This document shows, piece after piece, positions 11,535 to 24,264 of a stretch of 64,000 bases of DNA. Every line of letters begins with the position of its first letter. The first letter of the stretch is position 1. The position numbers and the translations under genes are program-made. Location: the NCBI GenBank assembly GCA_038373865.1, contig JAXGGA010002023.1:1-64000 (forward strand), read 5' to 3'. The notes under the pieces were generated by a model. The model did no database searches. It saw nothing but the letters and a program-made list of their open reading frames with translations, and was not told the DNA's origin. The DNA comes from Uloborus plumipes. Lineage: Eukaryota; Arthropoda; Arachnida; Araneae; Uloboridae.

Positions 11535-12412
11535 GCAATTTTTTTTCAAAAATATTCATTTAAAAATCATCATACTTCATTTGTTTTAATAATTAGTAGC
11601 AATTTAATTCAATACTTTTATATTCTTTGAAAATTAGTGGTTATCTAAGCAATGTGTTAAGGAGAAAACATCGCCACATAAAAAATGTGTTGCAACCTTG
11701 TCTATGTATATTTATTCACAGTAGGAGAATTAGTTTAAAAAAAACTTTATATTAACTGTGAGGATTATTATTACTGTTAATAAAATTATTCATAGTTTTT
11801 TAGTGAAGGTGTACTTTAAAGAATAATATTTGAAAAAAAAAAAAATTCGGCCAATTAATCGGTCCGATTTTGCCGATTAATAATAATTGGCAAAGTGGCC
11901 GATTAACCAGTACTGCCAATTAATCGGTGCATCCCTAATAGTTACCCAAAGCCAAAACCACTCTTCTTTTTCCAACTGAAGTTTTTAGTCTTTTTTGTTT
12001 TATTTATTTTTTCAAACGTATTTTTAACTGCTGTTTGTCGTAATACGAAAATTTAAACCTCGTGAAAAATTTCATAATCAATTTTCGTTTATGTTCATAT
12101 AAAATAAAATTCGTAAAATCACCGGTTTCTTCCTTCATTTTGCAAAAAAAAAGGGCTTTTACCATATTTAATTTAACTTTTAGTTTCTTACTATGATGTA
12201 CTTGCTGTAAAATATATTTAAATGTAAAAATAACTAATTATTGTAGAAAAAATACAGATTTTTTTTAAAAGTAAGCTTAAAATAAGAAAAGATACTGTAT
12301 GAAACGTTTTTTTTTTTCTTTTTTTAAATATATGTTGCCAATATGACTTAGTACCGAAAAAAAATTTTACCCCCCCCCCTTTTAAAGTCTTGGGCACGGG
12401 CCTGCTTGAAGC

Positions 12413-14127
12413 TCTTCGATATGGTCCTTTTATAGTATTAGTGTGGGCCTCTGGGGAAGATAGCTTGGGGAGAGAAGTTTTTTTGGTTACAAACAAGTTA
12501 AAGGCTTGAATTTTCAAAAATCTTCCCCCTCCTCGTAAGGTCGTAAGAGCTTAAAATATCGTCTAAACTTGCGTTTTGGGAACTTTCGTTTAAAGAAATT
12601 GCCTTGAAAGAATTCCTGAATCCCTTTTTTCCCCCGACGTTGATAAAGATGTCCCTCACTAGCGTTTTTAAAACTCCAATTTCGAAAATTTTCTGGGAGA
12701 ATACTCTGAATTTTCTCTCTCCCAAGCATCGCCGAAAATCATAAAAAACAGTCTAATAACATAGCGTTTTTGGAGCTATATTTCCAAAAATTTTCGCAAA
12801 TGTCCGTGGATGTACCCCGGACCTCCCGATTTCATTCCGACTATTTGATTTTCTACTGGGTATTCACATTACTAATTCTATTTTTTTTTTCTGCATATAG
12901 AGCAGTGATTCTCAACTTCTTTACAGCTACCGCCCGCCCCTTTGGGATTGAAAATTTTTTCAGCGCCCCCTTTGCTGATTTGCGCAAAACTGGAAGAACG
13001 GAGGGTGGGGGGGGGGGGGAAGACAGTTTTCTTGACCAATTCAACTGTATAATTTTTATTAAACAGATATTTGAAAAAAGATTATGCTTATTATTTGTTT
13101 TTCGTAAAAGATAATCTTTAGAAAAAGCGGGCATTTTTTTCCCTCTAAGAAACTCAGAGTTCCAATCATGTGCCTACAATGGGTTCATTAAATGAGTGAA
13201 CCATCTTTAAAGTAAATGAGAACAACAAGGTTTAGTATAAAAATGCACCGTTTTCAATATTTTTTATTTGAAAACCTATTTATTTTGAAAAATGCACTAT
13301 GTTCAAATAGCTCCCTAAACAGTCTGACCCCAACCAGTGTTCTTATTTACTTGCAACTATGCAATACGCATCCCTTATTTATTACGAATGAATATAGGAT
13401 TTTACATCGGAAGGGCAATAACAAAAAAAAAAAAAAAAAAAAGAAGCCGGACCTTCTGTTTTTCCCATCAGGAGAGATAAAGACTTGAAACTATGGCCCT
13501 TGCATGTCATCCTTAAAAAATAGAGTTTTAACTTAAAAAACGACTGAAATAGTTTGAATTTACAAATTACAAGATAAGTTCAAAAAGTGCGGTGCTAGTT
13601 AATTAAAGCTTTTGATCGCCTTCGACAAAATTCGAATTGTCATTTGGTAAATTTTTGGGAATTTCTCCCTCCCAAGAATTTAACTTCGCTGCTCCCTTGA
13701 TATTCATCCTTTTTGAAATAGCCACTGTAATAGTAGTTTTTAGGGGCTGTGAAAAATCTAAGTGCAAAGTCAAGAAAGAATTCGCAACAGGAATTCAAGT
13801 GACCGAATTCAAGGGAAACACCATTGCAATCGCTTCGAGGCGATCGCAATAGATTGCAAATTGCAATCGCTAGTAGCGCTTGTAGCGTTTCACTTGAATC
13901 CAAATTTGGAAATTTGCGATTCCATTGGTGAGTTGCGATCGTCCGTGTTTCACTTGAATTCCAGCCTTAGGCTGAGTGAAAAATGAAACAAGGCTCTTTT
14001 TGAAGCTGAAGTCGCAGATTAAGGCACTCTTGGAAGTGGGGTTCTCTGTAGTTTTGAAGGAAGTGCACTTTTGTTCTGGAGGAAGGGGTAGGAGCTACTC
14101 ATGAAATATACCACTACCATATATATA
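12413..14127. other. Intergenic with transposon fragments
   Basis: At 12902 CAGTGATTCTCAACTTCTTT matches the typical end of hAT elements, but no partner end was found. 13785-13965 has repeated CACTTGAATTC / GAATTCAAGTG and GCGATCGCAA motifs in both orientations and is probably a decayed hairpin MITE. A G-run lies near 13009-13018 and an A-tract near 13424-13442. No gene recognised. Confidence 0.45.
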
Positions 14128-14313
14128 TTTTTTTTTCCCCGGAAGCCATCAACTTCAACATACCCGAGGACTGCGTGCTATACGCTTTGCCTCCTGACAA
14201 ACACAGGACAGATTTACGGCACAGAGAGGATGAAATAACATCCATGGACAAGGCGGGATTCGAACTCGCGACCACTTGCTTACGAGGAGAGTACTCTACC
14301 ACGTGGCCCCACC
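14128..14313 (-). repeat. tRNA-derived SINE
   Basis: On the minus strand the head reads GGTGGGGCCACGTGGTAGAG (A-box region). About 35 bases later come CTCGTAAG, an anticodon-loop-like stretch with CGT, and GCGAGTTCGAATCCCGC, a good B box. A ~110-base body and an A9 tail (T-run at 14128-14136 on the + strand) follow. The CGT loop suggests descent from tRNA-Thr, but this is inference. Transcription would be by RNA polymerase III. Confidence 0.8.
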
Positions 14314-15214
14314 ATTTCTATATTTATTTACTTGAACATTTGAGTCCCATAATATGTCCAACAGTCCCCAACAGCTTTGAATAGATGAAAGTTTCATATG
14401 ATTTTAACGAAAATACTTAACGATCAAAATTTTTTCGTTAGATTTTTTTCTAGTCATCTTTTAAAATCTATTTTGAAATCCAAGCGGATTCCTTACTTCC
14501 GCATGATTAAGTTAAGCCTTGATTTAATATTTTAAACTTCCTGTTATTACGAAATTGTAAATAAATTTGGCAACAACCTGGAAAACTTCATCGAAACGTT
14601 GTTTATCGAAGATTTTTCCGAGCATCTCAATGGATTCTTGTGATTAATAAACAAAATTGCCGCTGTTTTTCTTCAATTCTGTTAAAATTAACAGTTACTG
14701 ATTATTTTTTTTTGAAACAGTATTCATCTTGAACTTTTATGACTCTTTCCTAAAAACAAAACAGGTAGATTTCAGGTGACTGTATACTAAGTTTTAAAAT
14801 CAGTCGTCAAATCTTTTCATTAAAATTTGATTATATTAGTCAACTTTTATCAGTAATAACATATCTTTTAGTTTATTTTACGTGTAAAATTATTTTGTCG
14901 CTCACATTATGACGAAACATAATATTTTTGAAAAATGAGGGCATTTTATTGGGAAGTCGTTATACTATTAGTGCTGTGCTTTATTATGAGATTGTAGGCA
15001 AATCATTGCTGCAACTATGGACATCACGTTTGAAATAGATGATGTTAATCGTCTAGTTTTCGTCTGTCCTGCTAATTCTCGGAAGTTACTGTATAAAATT
15101 CACCAAAGAAATTCTTGCAAAGAGAAATAAATGACCAGACATAAATGTATCTTCTTAGGTTGCAACGTTAAAGCATTTAGAAGATTAAATTCCTAGTTTT
15201 GTTTAAGAATCTTA
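14314..15214. other. Intergenic, no recognised feature
   Basis: AT-rich, without convincing ORFs or terminal repeats. Confidence 0.45.
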
Positions 15215-15218
15215 TTAA

Positions 15219-15370
15219 CCTTTTGGATCCGGGCTGTTCATATAGAAATTTTTCTTTCGACCCAGAAAGTATGACAGTTTAACCACAGATTTAATTTCCA
15301 TTGAAAAGAGAAGGTATAAACTGGCGTGCCAGACGTATGAAACCTTGAAAAAATCCCCAGCTCCAAAGGG
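15219..15370. mobile_element. TTAA-target MITE (piggyBac-like ends)
   Basis: TTAA at 15215 is followed by CCTTTTGGATCCGGGCTG. The right end CCAGCTCCAAAGGG is its degenerate inverted repeat, followed by TTTG where TTAA would be expected. Old and weakly supported. Confidence 0.4.
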
Positions 15371-15374
15371 TTTG

Positions 15375-17730
15375 AGCGAAAATTTCAACCCCGTCCTCTA
15401 AACTAGACAAGACTTATGGTACAACATGTGTACCGCCCGAGCTTTTCTTTAAGTGTACTTAAACAATTTATTGCAAAAACTTCGGGGCATTCATTGTGAG
15501 GTCAATGTAATGTTTCAACAAAAGTGCAAAATGTTTTGCTCAGAAATTTTTACAATTAAAATCTTTTATTTATTATCTGTTGGATTTTACAAAATTTCTT
15601 TTTCAGTTTGAATTATTGGTGTATGGGATGAGGTACAAGGTTTTTATTATAGCTATTTTACTGCAACTGGCACAAAGACTGCATCTTTATAGTGAGGAAA
15701 AGATATAAAGTATCTGTACATACAATTTAAAACTATCTGCAGGTATGGTAAACAATCTGTAGTCCACAGATAAAATTTTCATTCAAAAACTTTTTGCTAT
15801 AAATCATGTATACATGATAGCAAGAGGTAAACTTTTTTTCAGTATTTTACCTGCAAGTTTTGAAGAGGGCCGATGTTTAAAATTGATATGAATTAAATGA
15901 TATCCGATAATGCAAATATCTGCTGTAAATGTATCCAGCAGAACATATCCATGCACACCATGTGCGTCAGTATTTTTTAGCTGTGGGTCTCTTTCTACAA
16001 AGTTGAATTGAAGTAGTTTTAAGGTTCTGTAAGAAATTATGTATTATAATATCGGGGGAACATGTCCTGTAACGTGAGTGGTACTTTGTACAGATAAACC
16101 TTCTATTTGTGTAAACAAAGTATTCATTAATTAAATACATTACAAGGCCAAAGAGTTAGTTCAATGCGTACCTTTCATTCAGAATTAGCTCTGACAATTA
16201 GCAGCAAGTATTCAGATCAGCGCTGGTCTATGTAGCATTGCATACTTGCTTTACATATCAAATTCTTATTTCTAACTTAATATTGGGATCTTTAAAATAA
16301 ATTACGGCTGTTTTAAATGTAATTGTAACCAAGGGTTTAAAACTGTTTTTCAAGTTTATTTAAAATAATAACTTCAAATTTAAGAAAAAAACAAGATTTT
16401 ACAAACCTTTTTTTTAACCGAACGTGGCTCGGTCCCCTAGGTACTATGGATATAATATCCATAGTAGAGAGCTGCAGAAGATTTCTAAGCGAATTTTTTT
16501 GTAATTTTTATTTGATGGCTAGTTTTTTTTTTTTTTTTTTTGAGAAGTTGAATGATTTTAGATTCAAAACTGGCTACATGGATCCAAATCGCGGGCTGCA
16601 TTGGGCCCATGGGCCCTTTGTTGTACTCTGCTGTACTAATAAATGAAAATCGACCTTTAAATTTTGTTTAAAAGACTGGTTTTTGTAATAATCAATTTCG
16701 TTGGATATTTCTTTATTTGCAGTACGAAAACTGGAAAAAACAGGTGCGAACTTGATATTGCAAATTGCAACTTTTCTTTATACAAGGAAAATATAATTGA
16801 GGACCTTGACTACTGAACATAGCTCCTGAGTTCTCAAAAAACGAGTCAAAAGATGAAAGATTTGAATTGATAATTAGATCCAGATTACTTATAGAAATTC
16901 TTCTTTCTCTTTAAATTTTTAAAACTCGAAAGACTTGTAATCTTCCTTTTAACACTTTTAATTATACATGCTATTCAATTAAAAGAAATAAATAAAATAC
17001 AACATGCTTCAGTTTGTTACCTTTGTTATTTTTTCATTAGTCTCCCCCCTCCCGAGATGATAGTCTGGATCTACTCACTGTTCTCAGATCTGATTATCGT
17101 CTATAGTTATAAATGCAGCATTCTAACATGTGATTTCAGTGTGCTTAGCACATTAGTCTTAAAAGGCGTTTTTGATACTGTTATGTAAAATCAAAGAGGA
17201 AGAAATGGGAACGCAATGAAGAAAGAAGGCCATTGTGGTTCTAGCTTAGGAAAACAATTACACCCATCTGATTAGGTGAAAATTATTCACAGAAAATATT
17301 GCAGCAAAATGTATTTTGACCAATATTTGATGAAGATATGTGAGTTTATTGTGTTATAATTTGTAATTTTTCATTTGTCTTTGCTATTATTTTTATTTGT
17401 TTTTATTATTATTATTCAACATCTTAATAAAAATGTTCATCTTTATGTAAGGGTTGTTATGTTTAAAACAATATTTGTTTTAAATATTGAATAAAAAGTC
17501 TATCAAATTTTTTTTTCTAACATTGTCCACTTCTGTTCATCAAATGCCACAGTAAATTATTGAAAAAAAATTCTAATTGATGCCTTCAAAAACCTCTCTA
17601 ATACTAAAAGGAGAAGAAAAATAAATGAATTATGCTGCTGGGTTGAACTGGGGTCCACACTTCAGACTCCAGGGTCCCCAGTACCTACTACAACTCGTGG
17701 TTTAACCGGGATTGGGCCCTGAAGAACGCT
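15375..17730. other. Intergenic, no recognised gene
   Basis: Scattered AT-rich sequence. A short palindrome, TATGGATATAATATCCATA, lies at 16445-16463, and a T-tract at about 16524-16540. Nothing else recognised. Confidence 0.4.
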
Positions 17731-17932
17731 CTGTTTTTTTTTTATTCAGACCAAGGGCCGAGCAAACTCCTGGTCCAGTGCCACCAGAGGTATCATTTCA
17801 CTTGGATTACTTTATGACCACAACCCTTATTTTACACCGCCCAGCCACCATTAGTAACGACGGTGGATCTTTGATCGGCTGGGGTCGAACACGAGAATGA
17901 CGCCTTACCGATCAGGCTACTGCGGCCCACTA
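17731..17932 (-). repeat. tRNA-derived SINE
   Basis: Minus-strand head GTGGGCCGCAGTAGCCTGAT continues CGGTAAGGCG (A box); GTGTTCGACCCCAGCC (B box) follows at normal spacing. The body includes TCTGGTGGCACTGGACCAGG and ends in an A10 tract (T-run at 17731-17741 on the + strand). Sequence to the left (17640-17730) may belong to the same family. Confidence 0.75.
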
Positions 17933-19000
17933 AAGTCCACGGTTATAAATTACCAAACCAAGCCCTAATTATTTCCTTTCATGCTTGATACAATTGATAG
18001 ACTTGCTGAAAAGAAAGAATAAAGGGCAAACTGCTAAAACTGCAAATGTTTTCAATTTTCTTCTGAAGACAGCAGTAAGACTGGTTTGAAGGCCTATCAA
18101 TATGCATTTTTAGGCCCTTCTGTTAACTCCAGAACTACATAAATCATTGTTCCAGTGCATTTTTTGTATGCATTTTGGATGCCCGTAAGGGGGGGGGGGG
18201 TCTTGTGCCCTCTCTAGATTTTGGCACTGCTAATTTTTAAGATAAATTGTGTGAATACACATCAAAATATTTCAACAAAAGTCAATGAATAAATATTATT
18301 AAAAATTCATTTACGTGAAAATTTTAACAATTTTACTCTTCACTAAAATTACTTTCAGAAAAGCAGCACTGCATTTTAGATAACAGATTTGTCTTCTAAT
18401 GAAATGAGAAAATATGCTTGTATGCCCTTTACGTTGGAGCTTAAGGTCTACTGATTATTGTAAGACCTGCACACGTTTATAGGCAACAATGGTTCAAAAT
18501 TTTCTTCAAAATAAGGATATTAATGCCTAAGAATGCTTTTTACAAGGAGGACAACAGATACAAAGAATCCTCTTCTGAATCAGTAAGAAAGAAGTTTAGT
18601 ATGAAATATTGGAAGAACATGAAGGAAAAGAAAGTCCTTGAATTAAAGCTCCTAAACCTAAAAATGTCTTCTAAAGTTAGACACATAGGCGCCCATGTCG
18701 GTTCCCCTCGCATTCGCGACATGGTTAATCCGCCACTGTCTGATTAATTGGGAGAACTTGACATTATTATTGAAATTTCCCTATTATTCTGGTAATTATG
18801 CTTATCAAAAGATATTGACGAAAATGGCCTTGTTATTAAACAGTTGCATACAATTGTATATTCAGCTGCAAGATTAGAGGGAAGATTCTCAACATTTGAT
18901 TTTGTGCATAGCAAAATAGGCAAACATTTGTGTGTTGCTTAGGCTGCAAAACTTGTAACAGTAAATTCAAAATTCTACATTATATGTTCTACTTTTACAT
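17933..19000. other. Intergenic, no recognised feature
   Basis: Includes a G-run near 18190-18201. No supported gene. Confidence 0.4.
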
Positions 19001-19009
19001 TTTGAACAG

Positions 19010-19250
19010 AGATGGCGCTCAGTTCACGAATTTCTTAAAAGAATCAACTCTTTCAACTGTGAATGAATCATGATTCCCAAAAACGAACACCAGCTCTTTT
19101 AGTGATTGATTTTTAGTGAAGCGATTTTTTGGTGAATCAACTTTTAGTGACTTGATTCTTTTAGGGGATTGATTCTTTTGGTGAACTGATTTTTTTAACC
19201 ATCCGATTCTTTTAGTGAATCAAGCGTTTAATTGAATCGCCAATTGACTT
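19010..19250. repeat. Degenerate GATTCTTTTAGTGAA repeat tract
   Basis: Repeated motifs of the form GATTCTTTTAGTGAATC, some inverted (AAAAGAATCAACTC), are packed into about 240 bp. GATTCACTCACTCAAAAGAATC recurs in part at 21310-21332, on the far side of the tandem arrays, so the two may be ends of one element. Confidence 0.5.
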
Positions 19251-19339
19251 AGAAGTTATGACTCTTTTCTTAATTTAAAGGAAATAAAGAATCGATCCGC
19301 AGAGGGACTTGAGGAATTATTTCGAACTCTTTTAATTTG

Positions 19340-20040
19340 CCCATTATCAAAGAACCTCAGGTCCTTTGCTGTTCATGAATTCACATTTTGGAAATTTTTT
19401 CCCCATGAGGGTTCAATGCACTCCATGGGGATTTTTGGAGCTCCCCGCCCCCCTCGCTATTAGGGTCGACCCCAATTTGTTTTTACTATACAAATTGACT
19501 GTTAACATTAGATCTTTACTAAAATTGGCTCAGGGGTCCTTTGATGTTCTAGCATAAATAGAGATGTTTCCCCCAATTTAGAGGTTTCAAACCCTATGCG
19601 AGTTTCCCTTATGCAAATGTACTGCTGACGTCGAACCTTTGCCAAATTTGCCACAGAGTCCCTTTGATGCTCTTAAATTCATAGAATAGTTTTTGTCCCT
19701 GTAAGAAGCGCAACCCCTAGGAACTATTGTCCTTATCAAACTCTACTGTAGAGTTTGATAAGGGCAAACTGTAAGAGTAAACTGTAGACTACAATTTACA
19801 TACGATCTTTGCTGTATCCAACGCTGAGGTCCTTTAGAGTTCATGAATTCATGTGGGGTGATTTTCGCCCCAATAGGGGTTTCATTCCTCCTGCATGGAG
19901 AGGGGGAGTTCATTTATAAAAACTCGATTTATTTCGGATCTTTGTTAAATCTGCATAAAGGTCTTTTGAAGATCAGGAATTCATGGAAGTAAGTTTTCGA
20001 CTCCTGTCCATTATTAGAGTTTACCCCCAATTTTTAGCAT
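19340..20040. repeat. Degenerate tandem array, ~130-160-bp unit
   Basis: GGTCCTTT-like segments followed by GATGTTC..AATTCAT and a TTTCGCCCC/TTTTTCCCC block recur near 19360, 19525, 19670, 19830 and 19960. No open reading frame is conserved across units. Confidence 0.6.
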
Positions 20041-20189
20041 ACTTTCCCGTTAAAGTAAATGAAAACATTGAAGTGGCTTAATGCATCTTTAAAATATTGC
20101 AAAGTCGAAAAGGAATAAAAAAATTAAATATTAAAAATTGGAAAGTAGGGTGTTAAGATGGGGAAAAATGTGTGTCTGTTGGTCTGTCT

Positions 20190-21310
20190 GTCTGCCCCTC
20201 CTCCCCCCTCCAATAACTTGGACGAACAGACCCATTTGGATGAACCTTTTTTTGTTCAAAAGATCTCCGCGAGGACACCTTATTCATGCATTTGATTTTT
20301 TGATTGGAACAGTTTTTTGTTCAATTTTAAACAGTTCAAAGAATTTTTCCCCCTATAGTAACTTTTTAATGAACCGTCCGATTGAGAAAATTTTTTTTTT
20401 GTTGGAATGTTTTTGGTACGGACACCTCATTCCTGTATTTGATTTTTTGATTTAAATAATTTTTCGTTTAGTTTTTGAGCAGTTTATAAAACTAGTCCCC
20501 TCCTAATAACTCTTGTGTGAGCTGCCCGATTTGAATGGAATTTTTTTTTGATAGAAAGATCTCGGTGAGGACGCTTCATTCCCAAATTTGACTTTTCGAT
20601 TTAAGCAATCTTTCGTTCAATTTTAAACAATTCAAAAAGTTAGTCCCTCCCAATAACTTTTGAGTGAATAATCTGATTCAAATGAGAGAGAACTGTGCTT
20701 TTTTTGTTCCAAAGGTATAGTAGAGGACAACTCATTCCTGTATTTATCTTTTCGATTTGAACCGTTCAAAAAACTAATTTCCTCCTAATGGCTTTTGAGT
20801 GAACAATTCGATTTTAATGAACTTTTTTTTGTGAGAAAGATCACGGCAAAGACACTTCCTTCCCACATTCGACTTTTTAATATGAACAATTTTTTGTTCA
20901 ATTTTGAACAGTTCAACAAACTAGTCCCCTCCCATTAACTTTTGAGTGATTAATCTGATTTGAATGACCTTTTTTTTTTCAAAAGATGTTGACAAAGACA
21001 ACTCATTCACATATTTCGCTTTTCAATTTGAACACTTTTTGAACAGTTCATAAAACTTGTCCCCTTCTTATAACTTTTGAGTGAACAGTCTGATTTTAAT
21101 GAACCTTTTTTGGTTCCACATCTCAGAGAGGACATCTCATTCCCGTATTTGAGTTTTCGATTAAAAACACATTTTCGTTAATTTTTTCAACAGTTCAAAA
21201 AACTAGTCTGCTCCTAATAACTTTTGAATAATCTGTCCAATTCGAGGGAACTGTTTTTTGTATGAAAGATCTCGGCCAGGGCACCTTATTTGCGCATTTG
21301 AGTATTCTGA
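20190..21310. repeat. Degenerate tandem array, ~145-bp unit, about eight copies
   Basis: The block GAGGACACCTCATTCCTGTA, then TTTGATTTTTTGATTTGAAC, then a CCTCCTAATAACTTTTGAGT-type segment recurs with GGACAC-type anchors at about 20273, 20420, 20569, 20725, 20850, 20996, 21130 and 21280 (spacing 125-156 bp). Units are clearly related but diverged; non-coding. Confidence 0.8.
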
Positions 21311-21699
21311 TTCACTCACTCAAAAGAATCGGTTTGCCCACTAGCAGTTCTGAAAACAAATACAATTTTTAAAAGGTTTAATAAAAATTAAGACATTATC
21401 TGAAAAAAAAACACGATTGTGAGCCTTTCTTGCATTTTTTAGTAAAATGCATTAAAAAAAAAGTTTTAAACAAAAAAAAAAAAATTTTTTTTTTTTTTTT
21501 TGGCTTTATTTACAATCCTTTCTCTATGCTGGTTGCAGGGATGATGCCCTGATGGAAGGCCACAATCACCTACCAAAAAAGCCTTATTTGGCAAGTTTGG
21601 ACACAGTACTCCATTTTTATATATCTTTTATTTAGATGTAGGTGTGTGTACAATGTGAATAATTGTATTCCATTCGGTAAAATTCAGAGTTTCATTCTA

Positions 21700-23022
21700 T
21701 AAACTAAGAATTTCCACCCTTCCAAAAATTTAAGTTTGGGGGGCTCTGGTTAGTTTTAACAAACTGTTAAAACAACCAATAGTTTTATTTTTACCAATAT
21801 TTATTGCGATTAGTGCCTATAGGATTATTGAGCTATGAATTAAGTTTCAAAAACAACTTAAAATACCTTGAGAATGGATAGGGTTTAGGACAAAAAAATT
21901 CTAGAGAGGTCCACAGACTTCATAAGTTTCAGAAATTATTTCTTAGATAATAGTGGATTTTAGCCTTCCCTGTGGGAATGTTTGAAAGAAAAACCCCAAA
22001 CTTTTCCCATTTCCTTAAAATCGCCAAAGATAGATTAAAATTGTTTTTATAGCTGCAATGTCAAAAATTTTCGTGTAGAAACCTCCAACCCCTAACATTA
22101 CCTAAAATAGCTTAAAATTGATTTCAAATTTGAAAATCAATTTAGAGGGAACCTCGAGTTCCTCCTTTCCATTTTGGTTACCCTTTCGGCCTTTTGTCTA
22201 TTCCACCAGACCCTCTTCTCCTTACATTTCAGAAGACAAACTAAAACTACATTTTCGTACAGATTTCAGTTTCAGAAAATTTTTGGTAACTTTTTTTTAT
22301 CTTTCTGAACTCTCTATGGATTCCCTGAAATTGCATTTATTATACTTACGTTCTATAATTTCATGCTTTTTTCTGTTTTCTTAGTTGGTACTTTTTTCTT
22401 TTACTTTTCTTTTTTTCTGTAAAAATCGAAACTTAGTATAGAAACGTAAAGAAAGAAGTTTAAAGGCAATTGTTCTGTAAAAGTCGAAAATCCGTCATTG
22501 TGTTAATGGCACATGAGGCATAATGCAACACTTAAGCATTTATGCATGCATATTTGCCACTAATTAGTAACCATGGATGATAAAACTCGCAATTCTTCTA
22601 ACAATAATTAGGGTAACCTTTCATAAATTAAAATCATATTTCCACACCACAGCAATGGTTCACCCATGGGGTTGCTAATTGGCTTAACCCCCTCCGAAAA
22701 ACCTGAGAGGGAACCCCCTTGATGAGACCAAAAAGTGCCTAAAACTTTTTTCGTTTTTAGTGTCAGAAATTTGCAAACAGCCCAATCCCCAACTTCCTTC
22801 TCAATTTAACCAAAGAAAATTTTAAATTATTTTTCCAAGAAAATTTCTAAAGGTGAGCCACTTACTCGCTGACCAACGAACAACAATAATTTAAAATTAC
22901 ATTTTTAAAGCCTCAATGTTGAAATTTTTTTGGAGAGCTTTCAAACCCTCTCGTTTTAAAGACACCAAAGAAACTAAAAATATATTTTTCAACCTTCAAT
23001 TTCGAAACCTTTACAAAGGAGT
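21700..23022 (-). repeat. Degenerate short-unit array, left part
   Basis: Repeats the pattern CCCTAACATTACCTAAAATAG .. AAAATTGATTT .. AATTTTCGAAAATTT at roughly 80-130-bp spacing. The array was split by the hAT element at 23031-24256 and resumes at 24265. Its complement resembles the interior of the elements at 40496-43470 and 46176-52384. Confidence 0.55.
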
Positions 23023-23030
23023 GTACCTGC

Positions 23031-24256
23031 CAGGGACGTGCCGTCTGGGTAGGCAAGGTAGGCAGTGCCTACCCACGAAGAAAACAGACCAACCTCACCA
23101 CTTCATTCAATGACATTTAATGCGTTGATTAGAAAAAATATTTCGGTTTTACACAGCAATAATAGAAAAAAAGAAAAAAAAATGGAATTTTTCCATTTTG
23201 GTACACTCGAAAAGCAGCGACCGACGCTGCTTTTCGACTTCCGTATGTATGCAATGCTTAGCATGCAAAACATCCCCGTGCCGCACTTTTCCCTAAAATC
23301 AGCCTATCTGGCGTAGCCGACGAAGATCAGCTCGAAAGCTACTCTTTCTCTGCCGGTCTCTTCGATTCTCCGCTGTAATTTGGACGTTATGTGCAGGGCG
23401 CGGTGAGCGTTAGCAAAATTCTCAATGGTTTTGGCATCTTGATTTGTTTTTTTATATGGTTGTTTGTTTTCTATGAAATGTTTCCGTAATTTTCAAATGT
23501 TTCGTTTTTTCATTTGTCATATTGTTTCCGATGTGTAAGTTGAAACCTCAGGATAGTTGTTCTGTTTGAACTTTTTGAACAAAAAAAAAAGACTTACGAA
23601 GTAAAGCGACAAAATATTGAAAAAACCATATCATTATTATATGGAAGTCAATTTTAAAAATTAGCTTTTAGAGTTGATAAGGATGCATTCAGCAGTCTGG
23701 AAAAAAAGTACCGAAATTTTTTGACACGGATTGCAGATTTGTAGTTTTTATGGGAATAAGTTTTTTTTTTTTTGACAAATGTATAAAAATGCACTTGATT
23801 TTATTTTTGAAAAGTGAACTGAACCAACTGTTTCCAGAAACTGATGTTGTTGCTGTTAATTTTGACTATACCAGCCGCAATTTTTTTAGAGTGAATATTT
23901 TCGGCCATAAAAAGAACTAAGAGCAACAAAAGGAACAGAATGACAAATTAACAACTGTTATTTCTTGTTTTGATATTAATAGAAATAGAAAGTGAACAAA
24001 ATGAAACAAGTCCCCATTTTAAATTTTTATGAAAGTCACAGATATTTTCGTCACAATGAAAGAAAGAAGAATGGATTTTCTATAGATTCAGATGAAAATC
24101 TTTTTATACATGTTTATACTGGGACTACGTAAATATCATTCATATTCATACTGTTTTATTACGGTTAACAGCATATGCTTTTTTTCAACAATGTATTACT
24201 ATTCCAAAAATTATCTCATCTGCCTACTCTGGGCGTTCGTTCACGGCACGTGCCTG
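23031..24256. mobile_element. Non-autonomous hAT element
   Basis: The ends CAGGGACGTGCCGT and ACGGCACGTGCCTG are inverted repeats. The octamer GTACCTGC flanks both sides exactly (23023-23030, 24257-24264), the 8-bp duplication of hAT transposition. 1226 bp; no transposase domain recognised in any frame. Confidence 0.88.
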
Positions 24257-24264
24257 GTACCTGC

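Larger units (their letters stand above)
7689..11937. mobile_element. hAT-type element (inner), TAGGGATTCACCGAT ends
   Basis: The termini TAGGGATTCACCGAT and ATCGGTGCATCCCTA are near-perfect inverted repeats. The flanking octamer ATAGTTAC (7681-7688 and 11938-11945) is an exact 8-bp target duplication. Subterminal CCGATTAATCGG-like palindromic motifs occur at both ends. It contains several nested inserts and no recognisable transposase. Confidence 0.85.
7583..12404. mobile_element. hAT-type element (outer), CAGGCCCGTGCCCAAG ends
   Basis: Perfect 16-bp terminal inverted repeats CAGGCCCGTGCCCAAG at 7583 and 12404 are flanked by near-matching octamers, ACTGAAGC and CTTGAAGC (6 of 8). Terminal form and 8-bp duplication fit the hAT superfamily. 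It holds another hAT-type element (7689-11937) and no transposase frame, so it is non-autonomous. Confidence 0.7.

Noticed and set aside
12498..13134. Several overlapping frames on both strands
   Set aside because: No domain, no consistent frame and low-complexity content; the region contains a hAT end and degenerate repeats.
14128..14313. Functional tRNA gene
   Set aside because: The A and B boxes are good, but the 3' acceptor half does not pair with the 5' end, and a SINE body plus A-tail follows.
14175..14384. Frame containing GFELATTCLRGE on the + strand
   Set aside because: It is the antisense of the B box of a tRNA-derived SINE, a common source of such spurious peptides.
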